The notes beneath the pieces were generated by a model, which worked only from the letters and a program-made list of their open reading frames with translations, had not been told where the DNA came from and ran no database searches. A DNA stretch of 64,000 nt from Deltaproteobacteria bacterium. Its GTDB lineage: Bacteria > Desulfobacterota > Syntrophia > Syntrophales > UBA2210. How positions within the stretch are numbered: the stretch's first letter is position 1; every line of letters starts with the position of its first letter. The translations under genes were made by a program, and so were the position numbers. The stretch spans positions 1 through 64,000 of the forward strand of contig JAFDAI010000009.1 of the NCBI GenBank assembly GCA_019313905.1, given 5' to 3'. This document shows positions 16,980 to 25,954 of the stretch, one piece after another.

Positions 16980-17672
16980 ATGGAGTTAACACGAGTATTG
17001 TTTATCGGAAACAGCTACACGTATTTCAACAATATGCCTTTCATACTTGAGAGTCTCTCGAGCGCGGCCGGCAAGGCTATGGAAGCTCAAATTGTCACGC
17101 GCGGGGGTAAGACGCTCCAATGGCACTGGCACAACCCGCAAACACTTGACACTCTCGATCAGGAACATTGGGATTTCGTAGTACTGCAGGAGCAAAGCAC
17201 CCGCCCGGTCGATGAACCTGAGCAGATGCGCCGCACGGTGGCACGGTTCGCCTCCAGAATCCGGAAATCCGGAGGCACACCGCTGCTCTATCTGACATGG
17301 GCAAGACAACGCATCCCGGAAATGCAAGAGGCTCTGACAAAAACATACCTGAGTATAGCTCAGGAGTTCGACACGTGGATTGCTCCAGTCGGTCCGGCGT
17401 GGGCCAAAGCACTGGCGGATTCCCCTGAACTCACTTTGCATATGGAAGATGAAAGCCATCCAAACATTCTGGGAAGCTATCTCGCGGCCTGCGTTTTCTA
17501 TGCCGTTCTGTTTCGGGAAACGCCAATCCAGTTGCCGGCCCGGTTCCGACTGAGTCCGGATGTCACAGCGATTATCGATACATCCAGGGCACGATTCCTT
17601 CAAGAAGTGGCCTGGATTACTTGCCGTGACGCGTGGGATGCATACAGCAAAGCAGATGCGGACAAAGCTTGA
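16980..17672 (+). CDS. SGNH/GDSL-type hydrolase
   Basis: This protein of about 230 residues begins with the block I element VLFIGNSYT, where the nucleophile Ser lies in GNSY rather than GDS, has block III-like VVLQEQS, and ends with the catalytic D-x-x-H pattern in EDESHPN. It is an intracellular-looking esterase or lipase of the SGNH clan, possibly DUF4886-like; no signal peptide is seen. I use ATG 16980 because it puts block I at residue 6 as in the family; the upstream start at 16959 only adds seven residues. GC is higher than in the preceding methyltransferase gene. Confidence 0.7.
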   Translation: MELTRVLFIGNSYTYFNNMPFILESLSSAAGKAMEAQIVTRGGKTLQWHWHNPQTLDTLDQEHWDFVVLQEQSTRPVDEPEQMRRTVARFASRIRKSGGTPLLYLTWARQRIPEMQEALTKTYLSIAQEFDTWIAPVGPAWAKALADSPELTLHMEDESHPNILGSYLAACVFYAVLFRETPIQLPARFRLSPDVTAIIDTSRARFLQEVAWITCRDAWDAYSKADADKA

Positions 17673-17821
17673 CAGCGCGCCTGATTCGTGCCGATTGTGC
17701 CTACAGATATAAGGTGTAGATTGTTTTGCTTGACGAATGGTGTTAGTCACTCCATGAAGGATGCAGATAATCTTGTATTTTTATTATGTTGCGGTAAAAA
17801 AACATGGAAAGGATTTAGCAT

Positions 17822-18214
17822 ATGTCCATAGAAACTATCCATCCCCGTTTCAGCGAGGCTAATGTCGCTGGTCATATCGGATTTACTGTATTGCCGGCAT
17901 GGTTCGAAAAGGCTGCTGAAAAAGTTTATAAGATTTTTATGCCCGAACTGAAACCTGATAAATCTGTACCTATTATTGTTAAATTCGAAATGGAATGTTT
18001 CAAGGAAATCAATCATATTCAAGATGTGATAATAGAAACTGAAGTACAACAAATTGGCAATTCATCTTTTTCTCTAATCCAGCATTTGAAGCAGAATGGA
18101 AAAATATCAGCAGTGGCTAAGACAACCTTTGTTTATTTTGATTATAAACATAAAAAAGCATTATTGATCCGCGATGAGTTACGGGCAGCACTTGAAGAAC
18201 ATCTCAAAGCGTAA
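17822..18214 (+). CDS. hot-dog-fold acyl-CoA thioesterase (YbgC/4HBT-like)
   Basis: The 130-residue protein fits single-hot-dog thioesterases: N-terminal HPRFSEANVAGHIGFTVL, where most 4HBT proteins have a catalytic Asp followed by GH(V/M)N, then the long central helix (WFEKAAEKVYKIF) and the C-terminal strands. The usual Asp of the DxxGH motif is replaced here by Glu-Ala-Asn, so activity or mechanism may differ. It would hydrolyse an acyl-CoA. AAAGGA precedes the ATG. The next gene starts 14 bases after its stop. Confidence 0.7.
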   Translation: MSIETIHPRFSEANVAGHIGFTVLPAWFEKAAEKVYKIFMPELKPDKSVPIIVKFEMECFKEINHIQDVIIETEVQQIGNSSFSLIQHLKQNGKISAVAKTTFVYFDYKHKKALLIRDELRAALEEHLKA

Positions 18215-18227
18215 TAAAAGTGAAAAG

Positions 18228-19439
18228 ATGATCGGAGCTATAGCAGGTGATATAATTGGAGCCGTAATCCTGGGCGGCACCTGTACCATACCCCCGGTGG
18301 CCCGGAATCTTGCGAGGCATGGTGTGAAAGTGTGCGTTCTGAGCGCCGAGATCTGCGAAGCTCAGTTCTCACGCTATGTACAACATTTCCTGAAATGCCC
18401 GCCGGTGGAGGACGAAAAAGCCCTCGTTGAATATCTCTTAAAGATAGCAAAGCAAGAACACCTTGAAGGATGGGTGCTCTTTGCATCCAACGATCAATAT
18501 TTAAGAATATTAGCCAGCTACAGATCACTGCTGACCAGGCACTATGTCATAACTGTACCTCCATGGGAGATCGTCAGATTTCTGTACGATAAACGACTGA
18601 CCTACTCTCTCGCGAAAAAGGCTGGCATTCCCATCCCTGAAACCCACAGGCCGGTAGACCTAAACGAACTTCTTTCGCTGAACATCGATTTCCCCGTAGT
18701 GCTCAAACCGGCCGTCACTCACCGCCTACTCTTAACCGTTCAAAGCAAGGCGTATCGTGCCGATAACAGGCTGGAACTGCAAAATCTGTATGAACGGATG
18801 TGTCGGCTTATCGGCTCGTCAGATGTTATTGTGCAGGAATTCATCCCGGGAAAAGCGGCGGCCTTGTTCTCATTCGCCGGGTATTTCAAGAACGGCGATC
18901 CGGTTGCCGGCCTGTCAGCAAAGCGACTGCGGCAATATCCGATAGAATTTGGTAAATTAAGCACGTTTGTGGAGGTCATTAACAACCCGGAACTTGAGAA
19001 ACTCGCAACGAGATTGCTTCGATCCATAAGTTATACGGGTCTCGCCGAAGTCGAGTTTATGTGGAATGAAAAGCACGCGCGCTTTGAACTCCTGGAAGTC
19101 AACGCCAGGTTCTGGGCATGGCATGAGCTCACAATAGCTGCGGGCCTTGACCTACCCTACCTTGCCTTCGCTGACGCTCTCGGGAAAAAAATGCCGATTG
19201 GTTCCACGCGCGACGGTACGAAACTGATACATCTTCTGACCGACATGTATGTGGCAGGACAGGAGATTTACCTGGGAAAACTTACCGTCCGGCAATACCT
19301 TGCGTCACTGCACGGCGGACCCACTTTTGCTATCCTTTCGCTCAAGGATCCACTACCGTTTATCGTGGAGGCATTTTTCCTGTTGCACCGGGCACTTCAC
19401 AAGCTGGCATCCGGAAAGGACCGGATTTCAAAAAAATAA
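18228..19439 (+). CDS. ATP-grasp ligase
   Basis: The protein (about 403 residues) has a Rossmann-like pre-domain (AVILGGTCTIPPVARNLARHG) and an ATP-grasp domain with FPVVLKPAVTH (about 150-160), VIVQEFIPG (about 200-208) and the metal-binding FELLEVNARFWAW (about 285-297). It resembles carbamoyl-phosphate-synthase-like ATP-grasp proteins that build amide or peptide bonds, but the substrate is unknown. ATG 18228 is chosen because it lies just past the thioesterase stop; the 18174 start would overlap that gene. It is not closely similar to the ATP-grasp protein at 4.1 kb. Confidence 0.7.
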   Translation: MIGAIAGDIIGAVILGGTCTIPPVARNLARHGVKVCVLSAEICEAQFSRYVQHFLKCPPVEDEKALVEYLLKIAKQEHLEGWVLFASNDQYLRILASYRSLLTRHYVITVPPWEIVRFLYDKRLTYSLAKKAGIPIPETHRPVDLNELLSLNIDFPVVLKPAVTHRLLLTVQSKAYRADNRLELQNLYERMCRLIGSSDVIVQEFIPGKAAALFSFAGYFKNGDPVAGLSAKRLRQYPIEFGKLSTFVEVINNPELEKLATRLLRSISYTGLAEVEFMWNEKHARFELLEVNARFWAWHELTIAAGLDLPYLAFADALGKKMPIGSTRDGTKLIHLLTDMYVAGQEIYLGKLTVRQYLASLHGGPTFAILSLKDPLPFIVEAFFLLHRALHKLASGKDRISKK

Positions 19440-19445
19440 GTAAAT

Positions 19446-19467
19446 CAGTTATAATAACTGGATTTTT
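19446..19467 (+). terminator. rho-independent terminator-like hairpin
   Basis: Shortly after the ATP-grasp stop lies CAGTT-ATAAT-AACTG followed by GATTTTT. The stem is only five pairs with a small loop, so the terminator is weak. The rest of the 162-bp gap has further short inverted repeats (GGAAAC/GTTTCC) but no gene. Confidence 0.4.
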
Positions 19468-19601
19468 GAATGGAAACCTCGCCTATGGATCGGAGTTTCC
19501 ACCCTTTGACAATGAATTCTGGCCGAAAGAGCTTGCGCTTTCTCAACAAACTACCACTGCGAATCGGTGGAATATATTCTTAAAATCGAAGGAAGGATAA
19601 A

Positions 19602-20882
19602 ATGAATATTCTTAAAGCTGTTCTAAAACACGAGGTCTTCCCCGCGTTAGGTTGTACCGAACCTATTGCAGTTGCCTACGCCGCCGGCATTGCTGCTCAA
19701 GAAATCAGAGATGGGATTGAAGAGATAAAAATAAAGGTTGATCCCGGGGTTTATAAGAACGGTTTTGCTGTCACCATCCCGAATACAGGAGGAGAAAAGG
19801 GTAATTTAATTGCCGGCGTTTTAGGAGCCCTGATCAGAAAACCTGAATTGAAGATGGAAATCCTGAAATCCGTAAGCGAGAGGATAATAGACCGGGCCAA
19901 AGAATTGATTCATACAGGAAAAGCAATGATTAGTTATGATAAATCAAAAACAGAGCTATATATTGAAGTTTTTATTAAAACCGAAAGTGACTCGGTCAGG
20001 GCAGTGATAGAAGGTTCCCATATGAATCTGGTTCGCTTGGAAAAAAACGGCCAAACGCTTTTTGAGAAAGAGTCCGGGGAAAAAGACTCTGCCGATCAAG
20101 AGTATAAACAGATTTTGAAGAATATGAAGATATCTGAGCTCATTGATCTGGCCCAGAACATTGATGATGAAGATTATGATCATATCAAACGTGGCATTGA
20201 TATGAATCTGGAGGTCTCCGAAGCAGGACAAAAGCTACAGAAAGCCGGCCATTATATTTCGGATTCGGTGAAGAAGGGATATCTTCTAAATGATGTTTTC
20301 TCCTCCACAAAGGTACTGACCACTTCAGCCGCAGATGCCAGGATGTCCGGTCTTAACCTGTCGGTGATGTCCAGTGGAGGAAGTGGAAACCAGGGAATTG
20401 TTGCTATCCTGATTCCTTACAATGTCGGCAGATATTTCAATATTGAAGAAGCAAAGATCATTCAGAGCATTGCTTTATCCCTCTTGGTAAACAGTTACAT
20501 AAAATGTTTTACCGGTGATTTATCCCCGCTTTGCGGATGCGCGATCGCGGCAGGAACAGGTGCCGCCGTTGCCATTGTTTACCAGCAATATAGAAAAGAT
20601 ATGGAAAAGATTACTTTAGCTGTCAATAATTTAATCAGCGATCTGGGGGGCATACTTTGCGATGGTGCAAAAGAGGGATGTGCTTTAAAAATAGCCACCT
20701 CTACAGATTCGGCAATTCGTTCCGCTTATATGGCTATGAATGATTATGGCATTACATCGATGGAAGGTTTTGCCGGAAAAACAGCAGAGGAAACAATCTA
20801 TTATTTAAGCAAAATAAGCAAACTTGGTATGGCAAAAGTAGATGATACGATACTTGGAATAATGATCGAGAAAACCTTGTGA
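19602..20882 (+). CDS. cyuA: L-cysteine desulfidase (CyuA / UPF0597 family)
   Basis: The 426-residue protein belongs to the UPF0597 family (E. coli CyuA/YhaM), an oxygen-sensitive Fe-S enzyme related to serine dehydratase alpha chains that splits cysteine to pyruvate, ammonia and sulfide. Cys residues expected to hold the cluster occur in ALGCTEP near the N-terminus, in LSPLCGCAIAAG (about 305) and in ILCDGAKEGCALK (about 350-362), together with the glycine-rich SSGGSGNQG segment (about 258). AAGGAAGG lies before the ATG. It converges with the downstream regulator. It may serve sulfide or pyruvate supply from cysteine. Confidence 0.85.
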   Translation: MNILKAVLKHEVFPALGCTEPIAVAYAAGIAAQEIRDGIEEIKIKVDPGVYKNGFAVTIPNTGGEKGNLIAGVLGALIRKPELKMEILKSVSERIIDRAKELIHTGKAMISYDKSKTELYIEVFIKTESDSVRAVIEGSHMNLVRLEKNGQTLFEKESGEKDSADQEYKQILKNMKISELIDLAQNIDDEDYDHIKRGIDMNLEVSEAGQKLQKAGHYISDSVKKGYLLNDVFSSTKVLTTSAADARMSGLNLSVMSSGGSGNQGIVAILIPYNVGRYFNIEEAKIIQSIALSLLVNSYIKCFTGDLSPLCGCAIAAGTGAAVAIVYQQYRKDMEKITLAVNNLISDLGGILCDGAKEGCALKIATSTDSAIRSAYMAMNDYGITSMEGFAGKTAEETIYYLSKISKLGMAKVDDTILGIMIEKTL

Positions 20883-20933
20883 GCCTGTTGCCTATGTGTG
20901 CAACAAATAAAATATGTTGTTAACAGCTGATAC

Positions 20934-22295
20934 CTATACTGAATTCTGTAAATGAATTGAAGCCTTATCAGGCAGTTCCAATCCCAGGGATTTTATCTTT
21001 CGAAAAAGGGTGCTTTTGTGGATGCCGAGTTCTTTCGCTGTCTTCAGACGATTCCAGTTGTTTCTCCTCAGCGCGTTTGTCAGAAAGACAGCCTCCATAT
21101 CTTTGAGACTTGTCATCTCCATGCCTTCCGGATGATTGATGACACCGGGTCCGCAGACCGGTTCGGGGAGATGAGAAGGCATAATCATCTTTGACTTGCA
21201 CATTATGAAGGCGCGCTCGATAATATTTTCCAGCTCCCTTATGTTACCGGGATAATCATATGACATCAGACAAGCGAGGGCCTCGTCGGTAATTCCGTCA
21301 ATAGCCTTGTTCTGAACAGAACAGAATGCCTTGATAAAATGGTCGGCAAGCAGGGGGATATCCTCTTTTCTCTCGCGCAGGGGCGGCAGTTTCAGCTTGA
21401 TCACGTTGATTCGATAGTAAAGGTCTTCTCTGAATTTCCCCTGTTTTACCATTTTGAAGAGATCCCTGTTCGTGGCGGTTATTATACGAACATCCGCCTG
21501 TTCGCTCTTCACCGCGCCAAGTGGTTCATAGGTCTTTTCCTGCAGCACGCGCAGCAGTCTTACCTGGAGGGCCGGCGAGATGTCCCCTATCTCATCCAGA
21601 AATATCGTACTCCCCTCGGCAAGCCTGAACCGTCCGGGTTTATCCTTTCTTGCGTCTGTAAATGCTCCGGCTTTGTAGCCAAAGAGTTCTGATTCCAATA
21701 ACGTGTCAGGCATGGCGCCGCAGTTTACTATGACAAGCTGTTTGTTTTTTCTCGGGCTCAAGTTATGTATCGCCCTCGCGAAGAGTTCTTTTCCCGTTCC
21801 GCTTTCTCCTTCAATCAGGGCAGTGCTCAGACTGTTCGCCACATCCGGAAGTATATTGAACAGTTCATACATCCTGTGATTTTTTGATATTATATCTTCG
21901 AAGGTATATTTCTGTTCAATCTTCTTGCGCAGTTTTTCGACAAGACTGATATCTCTGAAGGTCTCCACAGCGCCGATGGTCTTCCCATCCGCGTCTCTAA
22001 GCAGGGCCGTGGATATGCTGATGGGGGCCTGTTCCCCTACGGCGTTTATGATATTAACAACTTTGTCTTTTATGGGTTTTCCTGTTGCCACCGTCTGCCT
22101 GAGAGCACAATCCCCTTCGCATATATCAGCCTTCAGAACATCCTTACACAGCTGGCCTATGGCATCTTCACGCGGCACGCCCGTTATGTCCTCGGCCGCC
22201 CTGTTAAATGAGGTGATACACCATTCGTGATCCACCGTGAAGACGCCGTCGGTTATTGAATCGAGTATGATGTCCCGATCTTTGATGTCGTTCAT
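20934..22295 (-). CDS. sigma-54-dependent regulator, PAS-AAA+-Fis, with GAFTDA loop
   Basis: The 453-residue regulator has one PAS domain (about 5-125) followed by a sigma-54 AAA+ domain with Walker A GESGTGKE (about 166), then [11 protein letters not shown], where the sigma-54 contact motif GAFTGA reads GAFTDA, DEIGDIS (Walker B) and a C-terminal Fis-type HTH ([19 protein letters not shown]). The PAS region carries a cluster of cysteines ([18 protein letters not shown]), which could sense redox or bind Fe-S or haem. It lies ahead of nothing on its strand but downstream of mobB/DUF364, which read toward it, and may control the molybdenum/formate genes nearby. That target is an inference. Confidence 0.85.
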   Translation of the reverse strand: MNDIKDRDIILDSITDGVFTVDHEWCITSFNRAAEDITGVPREDAIGQLCKDVLKADICEGDCALRQTVATGKPIKDKVVNIINAVGEQAPISISTALLRDADGKTIGAVETFRDISLVEKLRKKIEQKYTFEDIISKNHRMYELFNILPDVANSLSTALIEGESGTGKELFARAIHNLSPRKNKQLVIVNCGAMPDTLLESELFGYKAGAFTDARKDKPGRFRLAEGSTIFLDEIGDISPALQVRLLRVLQEKTYEPLGAVKSEQADVRIITATNRDLFKMVKQGKFREDLYYRINVIKLKLPPLRERKEDIPLLADHFIKAFCSVQNKAIDGITDEALACLMSYDYPGNIRELENIIERAFIMCKSKMIMPSHLPEPVCGPGVINHPEGMEMTSLKDMEAVFLTNALRRNNWNRLKTAKELGIHKSTLFRKIKSLGLELPDKASIHLQNSV

Positions 22296-22379
22296 GGATA
22301 AGGATACCCTTCGTTTTTAAAGATTGATGGTTTTGAGTACCCATTTTGCGATCTTGAGATAATCGAATTCAGTCATTCA

Positions 22380-22889
22380 TCAGCGTTCCTTATGTGATTT
22401 GCTCAGAAACAGGTCTATTATCAATCGCGCGATTCCTTCGGCGTCGTCAATGTCCAGACAGGGAACATTAACCTTCAACCGTTTATCACTGGCAACGGCA
22501 ATCAGATTATCCTTTCCGGAACAGAGCATATCACGATTAAGGGAGCCGCGGAAGACCTCGATTTTTGGATATGGATTCCCCTTAAATCCCTCCGTAAGGA
22601 TAATATCCACATCATGGATGTACTCGTCTCTCAGCTCTCCGATTCCAGGGTCTCTTTCAGAATCTTCGATGACGGCAACCTGTTCGGGGGATGACATGAC
22701 AGTCATCCGCGCACCCGCCTTTCTGTGCCGCCAGCTGTCTTTTCCCTCTCGGTCGATGTCAAATCCATGGCGACTGTGTTTGATTGTTGCCACGCGCCAG
22801 CCCTTCCGTGTCAGCTCCGGTATTACTTTTTCAATCAATGTGGTCTTACCGGAACCTGATTTGCCCACAAAAGACACTACAGGGATCAT
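22380..22889 (-). CDS. mobB: molybdopterin-guanine dinucleotide biosynthesis adaptor MobB
   Basis: The 169-residue protein has an N-terminal Walker A GKSGSGKTT (about 9-17), the KHSRHGFDIDREGKDSWRHR block (quoted in part: KHSRHGFDID) and LTEGFKGNPYPKIEV, all typical of MobB, a GTP-binding helper of bis-MGD cofactor assembly. That cofactor is used by the formate dehydrogenase encoded 6 kb away. Its start overlaps the stop of the DUF364 gene by four bases (ATGA), so the two are translationally coupled. Confidence 0.9.
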   Translation of the reverse strand: MIPVVSFVGKSGSGKTTLIEKVIPELTRKGWRVATIKHSRHGFDIDREGKDSWRHRKAGARMTVMSSPEQVAVIEDSERDPGIGELRDEYIHDVDIILTEGFKGNPYPKIEVFRGSLNRDMLCSGKDNLIAVASDKRLKVNVPCLDIDDAEGIARLIIDLFLSKSHKER

Positions 22890-23671
22890 GTTTCCTCCGG
22901 ACGTTTTATGTGTTTGATTCTCCTGTCTATAAACCGAAGGAAGGGGCGCATATCAGGCGTGCCGCCACCCTCCGATATAATCTGCATAATCTTGCGGGGA
23001 TCCAGTATCACGGAGCCGCCGAGATGTGTTACCGGCGTTTGGACAAATGCCTCGCCGAACATGGGCGTGGAAGGTCCCATTATTGTTACGTGTCTTGGAT
23101 TACCAAGCCCGTTGAGAATTTCCTCAATGGTGTTATTCAGGATCGAGGTGGCGGTAATAATTGCTACGCTGCATTTTTCGAGGATACTGTTTATGTCCTT
23201 CCGGTCCAAGATCTCCATGCGATTCGGATCTTTTTCTATGATGTGGAGATTTGCCCCCGTTTTCTTTATTCGCTCCACAAGGGGGCCAAAATATCCCACC
23301 ATGGCCACCCTGTCCGCTGGAGACAGGTTCATCAGAGCTATGGAATCCTTTTCCGGTTCTTCGGCAATATCAGGATAGATCATAGCATTTGCCGTAGCCA
23401 GACCGAGTGCTTTCTCCAAGGGGTTCCTGCCATTGACAAGAAGGTCCAAAAGCTCTGAAGCATCAGAGCCTGCCAGTGTTCCTGCTTTACTGAAGACCCC
23501 ACAACCAGGGGACAGCTCATTTCTCAAAAGAGCGGACAGCCCCGGTCTGCCCCCCTCCAGCAACACACCGACATAACCCAGACCTATCCTTGCCTCTTTC
23601 ACATAAAGTTTCTTGCTGCTGCTGTACAGGTGTTCATGGATGTGCCGGGATATGTCACCCATCTTTATCAT
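22886..23671 (-). CDS. DUF364 / DUF4213-type protein (putative metal-handling)
   Basis: The 261-residue protein fits the DUF364 (C-terminal) plus DUF4213-like (N-terminal) architecture: an enolase-like N-terminal part with SSKKLYVKEARIGLGYVGV and a Rossmann-type C-terminal part (DRVAMVGYFGPLVERIK at about 140, then AIITATSILNNTIEEIL and VTIMGPSTPMFGE). The family is often linked to metal or cofactor genes; here coupling to mobB points to molybdenum or tungsten handling, but no activity is established. AAGGAC lies seven bases before ATG 23671. Confidence 0.75.
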   Translation of the reverse strand: MIKMGDISRHIHEHLYSSSKKLYVKEARIGLGYVGVLLEGGRPGLSALLRNELSPGCGVFSKAGTLAGSDASELLDLLVNGRNPLEKALGLATANAMIYPDIAEEPEKDSIALMNLSPADRVAMVGYFGPLVERIKKTGANLHIIEKDPNRMEILDRKDINSILEKCSVAIITATSILNNTIEEILNGLGNPRHVTIMGPSTPMFGEAFVQTPVTHLGGSVILDPRKIMQIISEGGGTPDMRPFLRFIDRRIKHIKRPEET

Positions 23672-23802
23672 TCTGCTGTCCTTCTGATAGAGACCGTGTT
23701 GGTAAAATCAAGGCTTTCAGACCCTGTCGCCAATCTGTGCCGGGCAAAAAACATGGTGATATCATATTATAGTGCCAGATCATCCGCAATCATTAAAAAT
23801 AA

Positions 23803-23838
23803 AAAAGGGAATAACCCCCAAAAGAGCTATTCCCTTTT
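23803..23838 (-). terminator. rho-independent terminator after the rhodanese gene
   Basis: An 11-bp perfect stem (AAAAGGGAATA / TATTCCCTTTT) with a 14-base loop is followed on the minus strand by TTATTTTTAATG, a U-rich tail. It sits just past the rhodanese stop and before the DUF364 start. The A-rich opposite side means it could act in both directions. Confidence 0.8.
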
Positions 23839-23864
23839 AATACCCAGTATTATTTCTTATTCTA

Positions 23865-24308
23865 TTATTCTATAGGATATCCCGCCTTCAACCATGCCTT
23901 CCAGCCACCGTCCATGCTTTTCACATTTGTGTACCCCATCTTTCCTAATGTGCAGGTACTGAGACATGAACGGCCACCTGATTTGCAATAGCAGATTATG
24001 GAAGCATTTTTATTAGGGATCTTCTTGGTCGCTTTGAATTCTAAGAGACCGCGCTGAAGATTTATCGCCTTTGGAAGATGACCTTTCTTGAATTCTTTGG
24101 CTGTTCTGCAGTCAAGAACAACATCCACCTTCCCTGAATCCATCGCTGCCTTGGCGTCAGCAACTGATATTTCCGTTACCGTTTTCTTGGCTTCCTTTAC
24201 AAAATCCTTATCAGTCATACCTGCCAGACAGGCAGCGGATAAGGAAAGAGTGAAAAGCAAAACAAAGAAGATAGTCAAACTCTTTTTAACAAACATCTGT
24301 TTACGCAT
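23865..24308 (-). CDS. exported rhodanese-like sulfurtransferase
   Basis: This 147-residue protein has an n-region with lysines, a long hydrophobic core and a SLSAACLAG-type signal-peptide end, so it is exported (a lipobox is possible but poor). A single rhodanese domain follows, with DCRTAKEFKKGHL and the active-site loop CYCKSGGRS, whose cysteine would carry persulfide. It may handle periplasmic sulfur or selenium species. GGAGG lies ten bases before the ATG. It is a one-gene unit closed by a strong terminator and divergent from resB. Confidence 0.85.
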   Translation of the reverse strand: MRKQMFVKKSLTIFFVLLFTLSLSAACLAGMTDKDFVKEAKKTVTEISVADAKAAMDSGKVDVVLDCRTAKEFKKGHLPKAINLQRGLLEFKATKKIPNKNASIICYCKSGGRSCLSTCTLGKMGYTNVKSMDGGWKAWLKAGYPIE

Positions 24309-24616
24309 AACAATTTTACCTCCAGAAATTTATGTACTGCTATTAGGTGCGCCTTTCTAACACATTTTTTGAAAAAAGCAAATTATTTTGTGATTACTGA
24401 CACAATCGGTCCGAAGCTGTTTAGACTCAAGGCTATTGGGCCGAAGACAGATAGGCTAAAAGCTGTTAGTTTTTTGTAACCTGAATGCCTTCAGCCTACA
24501 GTCTAAACAACCTGAGTAACCACAATAAAGCTTTGACACTGCTGATCTGCTGTCTTAATTCTTGACTCCATTTTCAAATCTATGGTATTGCATTTTCCCA
24601 TTTTGGGATTACTTAT
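24309..24616. repeat. intergenic region with a 138-bp imperfect palindrome
   Basis: No gene is seen in this 308-bp gap. From 24388 to 24525 there is a long inverted repeat: outer arms TTGTGATTACT and AGTAACCACAA (one mismatch), then GTTTAGACT (24419) with AGTCTAAAC (24500), then GGCT with AGCC. It may be a small non-autonomous mobile element, a REP-like unit or a structured RNA before resB. No clear target-site duplication was found. A TTGACT hexamer at 24562 could be a -35 element for resB, with no good -10. Confidence 0.5.
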
Positions 24617-25948
24617 ATGATTAAAAAATTACATAAATTATTTTCCTCTGTAAGACTCACCATTTTTTTATTTCTTTTTCTGGCAGCTACTTCTATCCTG
24701 GGTACGATAATCCAGCAAGGGCTGCCTATGGAGAGGTATAAAGTTCTCTACGGCTCTGGTGTATTCTCTGTCTTAAAATTTTTCAATATATTCGACATGT
24801 ATCACTCATGGTGGTTTACGACTCTTCTAATCCTGTTGTCAATAAACATCATTGTCTGTACATTCAAACAAATTCCCCGCATTATTAGATTGATTTCCCC
24901 GGAGAAGAAAGAGATCGATGACACGATCTTCAACTCATCGCAGATTCGGAAAACGTTCCAGAGTCAGAAAAAGCTGTCAGATATTGAACGGCAATCGGAA
25001 TTACTCATACAATCACTCGTTGGAAACCCTGTAAAGACGGTCAAAGATGATGTCATCTACTTTTTCGCGGAAAAAGGGAAATATTCAAGACTGGGGATGA
25101 TCTTTGTTCATATCAGCATTCTTCTGATACTGGCTGGTGGATTGATAGGAACCATGTTGGGATTTGTCGGCCAGATGAATATCGTTGAAGGGGAGAAATC
25201 TAATACAGTCACCCTGTTTGGAGGAAAAGGAACGGAAAAACTCGGGGTTGACGTTCGTTGCGATGACTTCACCGTTGAGTTTTATAAAACGGGTATGCCC
25301 AAAGAATACAAAACTGATTTAACAATACTAGATAACAAGAGAAAAATTGCCTCCGGAACGATGAGAGTAAACCACCCCTTTATTTATAAGGGACTGAAGT
25401 TTTGCCAAGCGACATACGGCATTGCCGGGGTAAGCGATCTTTTGGTTGGTGTAAGAAACAACAAAACGGGGGAAGAAACCGTCTTGAAACCGAACATAAT
25501 GAAGAAGATTTCTCTACCGGGTAGCAATGCTTCTTTCGCAATAGCCAGATTTGTAAACGATCACGGTGGTAATGGTCCTGCGGTACTGGGAGTTTTGATT
25601 GAACCGGGAAAGGCACAACACGACATATTCTGGATATTTCAAAATGAGCAAAATATCAATCAGCAGCAAAAGAGTGGCTTTGTCTTTACATTGAAGGACT
25701 TTAGCAGACTTTATTATACGGGCATCCAGGTCAGCAAAGATCCTGGGGTCTCTCTTGTGTGGATTGGGTTCTGCCTTATTATGATGGGTTTCATGTTAAG
25801 TCTGTTTTTCACCCATAAGAGAATATGGTTGAGGATTTCAGGTTCACAGGATAAATATGAATTTTCCATTGCTGCCAGCGTTAGTAAGAACAGAAAAACC
25901 TTTGAGGAGAAACTGGAAGGGTTAACCAGGGAGACTACAGTAGAGTAA
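24617..25948 (+). CDS. resB: cytochrome c biogenesis protein ResB (System II)
   Basis: The 443-residue membrane protein matches ResB/Ccs1: three N-terminal transmembrane segments (the first within residues 10-30, with ATSILGTIIQQG after it), a large periplasmic domain (about 190-375) and a final transmembrane helix near 385-405. Together with CcsA it carries haem across the membrane and attaches it to CXXCH motifs. It starts the rightward respiratory island and is followed within seven bases by ccsA. The ATG lacks a strong ribosome site in the sequence just upstream. Confidence 0.9.
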   Translation: MIKKLHKLFSSVRLTIFLFLFLAATSILGTIIQQGLPMERYKVLYGSGVFSVLKFFNIFDMYHSWWFTTLLILLSINIIVCTFKQIPRIIRLISPEKKEIDDTIFNSSQIRKTFQSQKKLSDIERQSELLIQSLVGNPVKTVKDDVIYFFAEKGKYSRLGMIFVHISILLILAGGLIGTMLGFVGQMNIVEGEKSNTVTLFGGKGTEKLGVDVRCDDFTVEFYKTGMPKEYKTDLTILDNKRKIASGTMRVNHPFIYKGLKFCQATYGIAGVSDLLVGVRNNKTGEETVLKPNIMKKISLPGSNASFAIARFVNDHGGNGPAVLGVLIEPGKAQHDIFWIFQNEQNINQQQKSGFVFTLKDFSRLYYTGIQVSKDPGVSLVWIGFCLIMMGFMLSLFFTHKRIWLRISGSQDKYEFSIAASVSKNRKTFEEKLEGLTRETTVE

Positions 25949-25954
25949 AATAAA

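Noticed and set aside
16986-17750. 254-residue minus-strand ORF
   Set aside because: Shadow of the SGNH hydrolase gene, whose catalytic motifs are on the plus strand.
17673-17821. Possible attC site (ATTCGT/ACGAAT and CTACA/TGTAG stems, GTTAGTC end)
   Set aside because: Lacks an R'' core matching RYYYAAC; only a loose hairpin.
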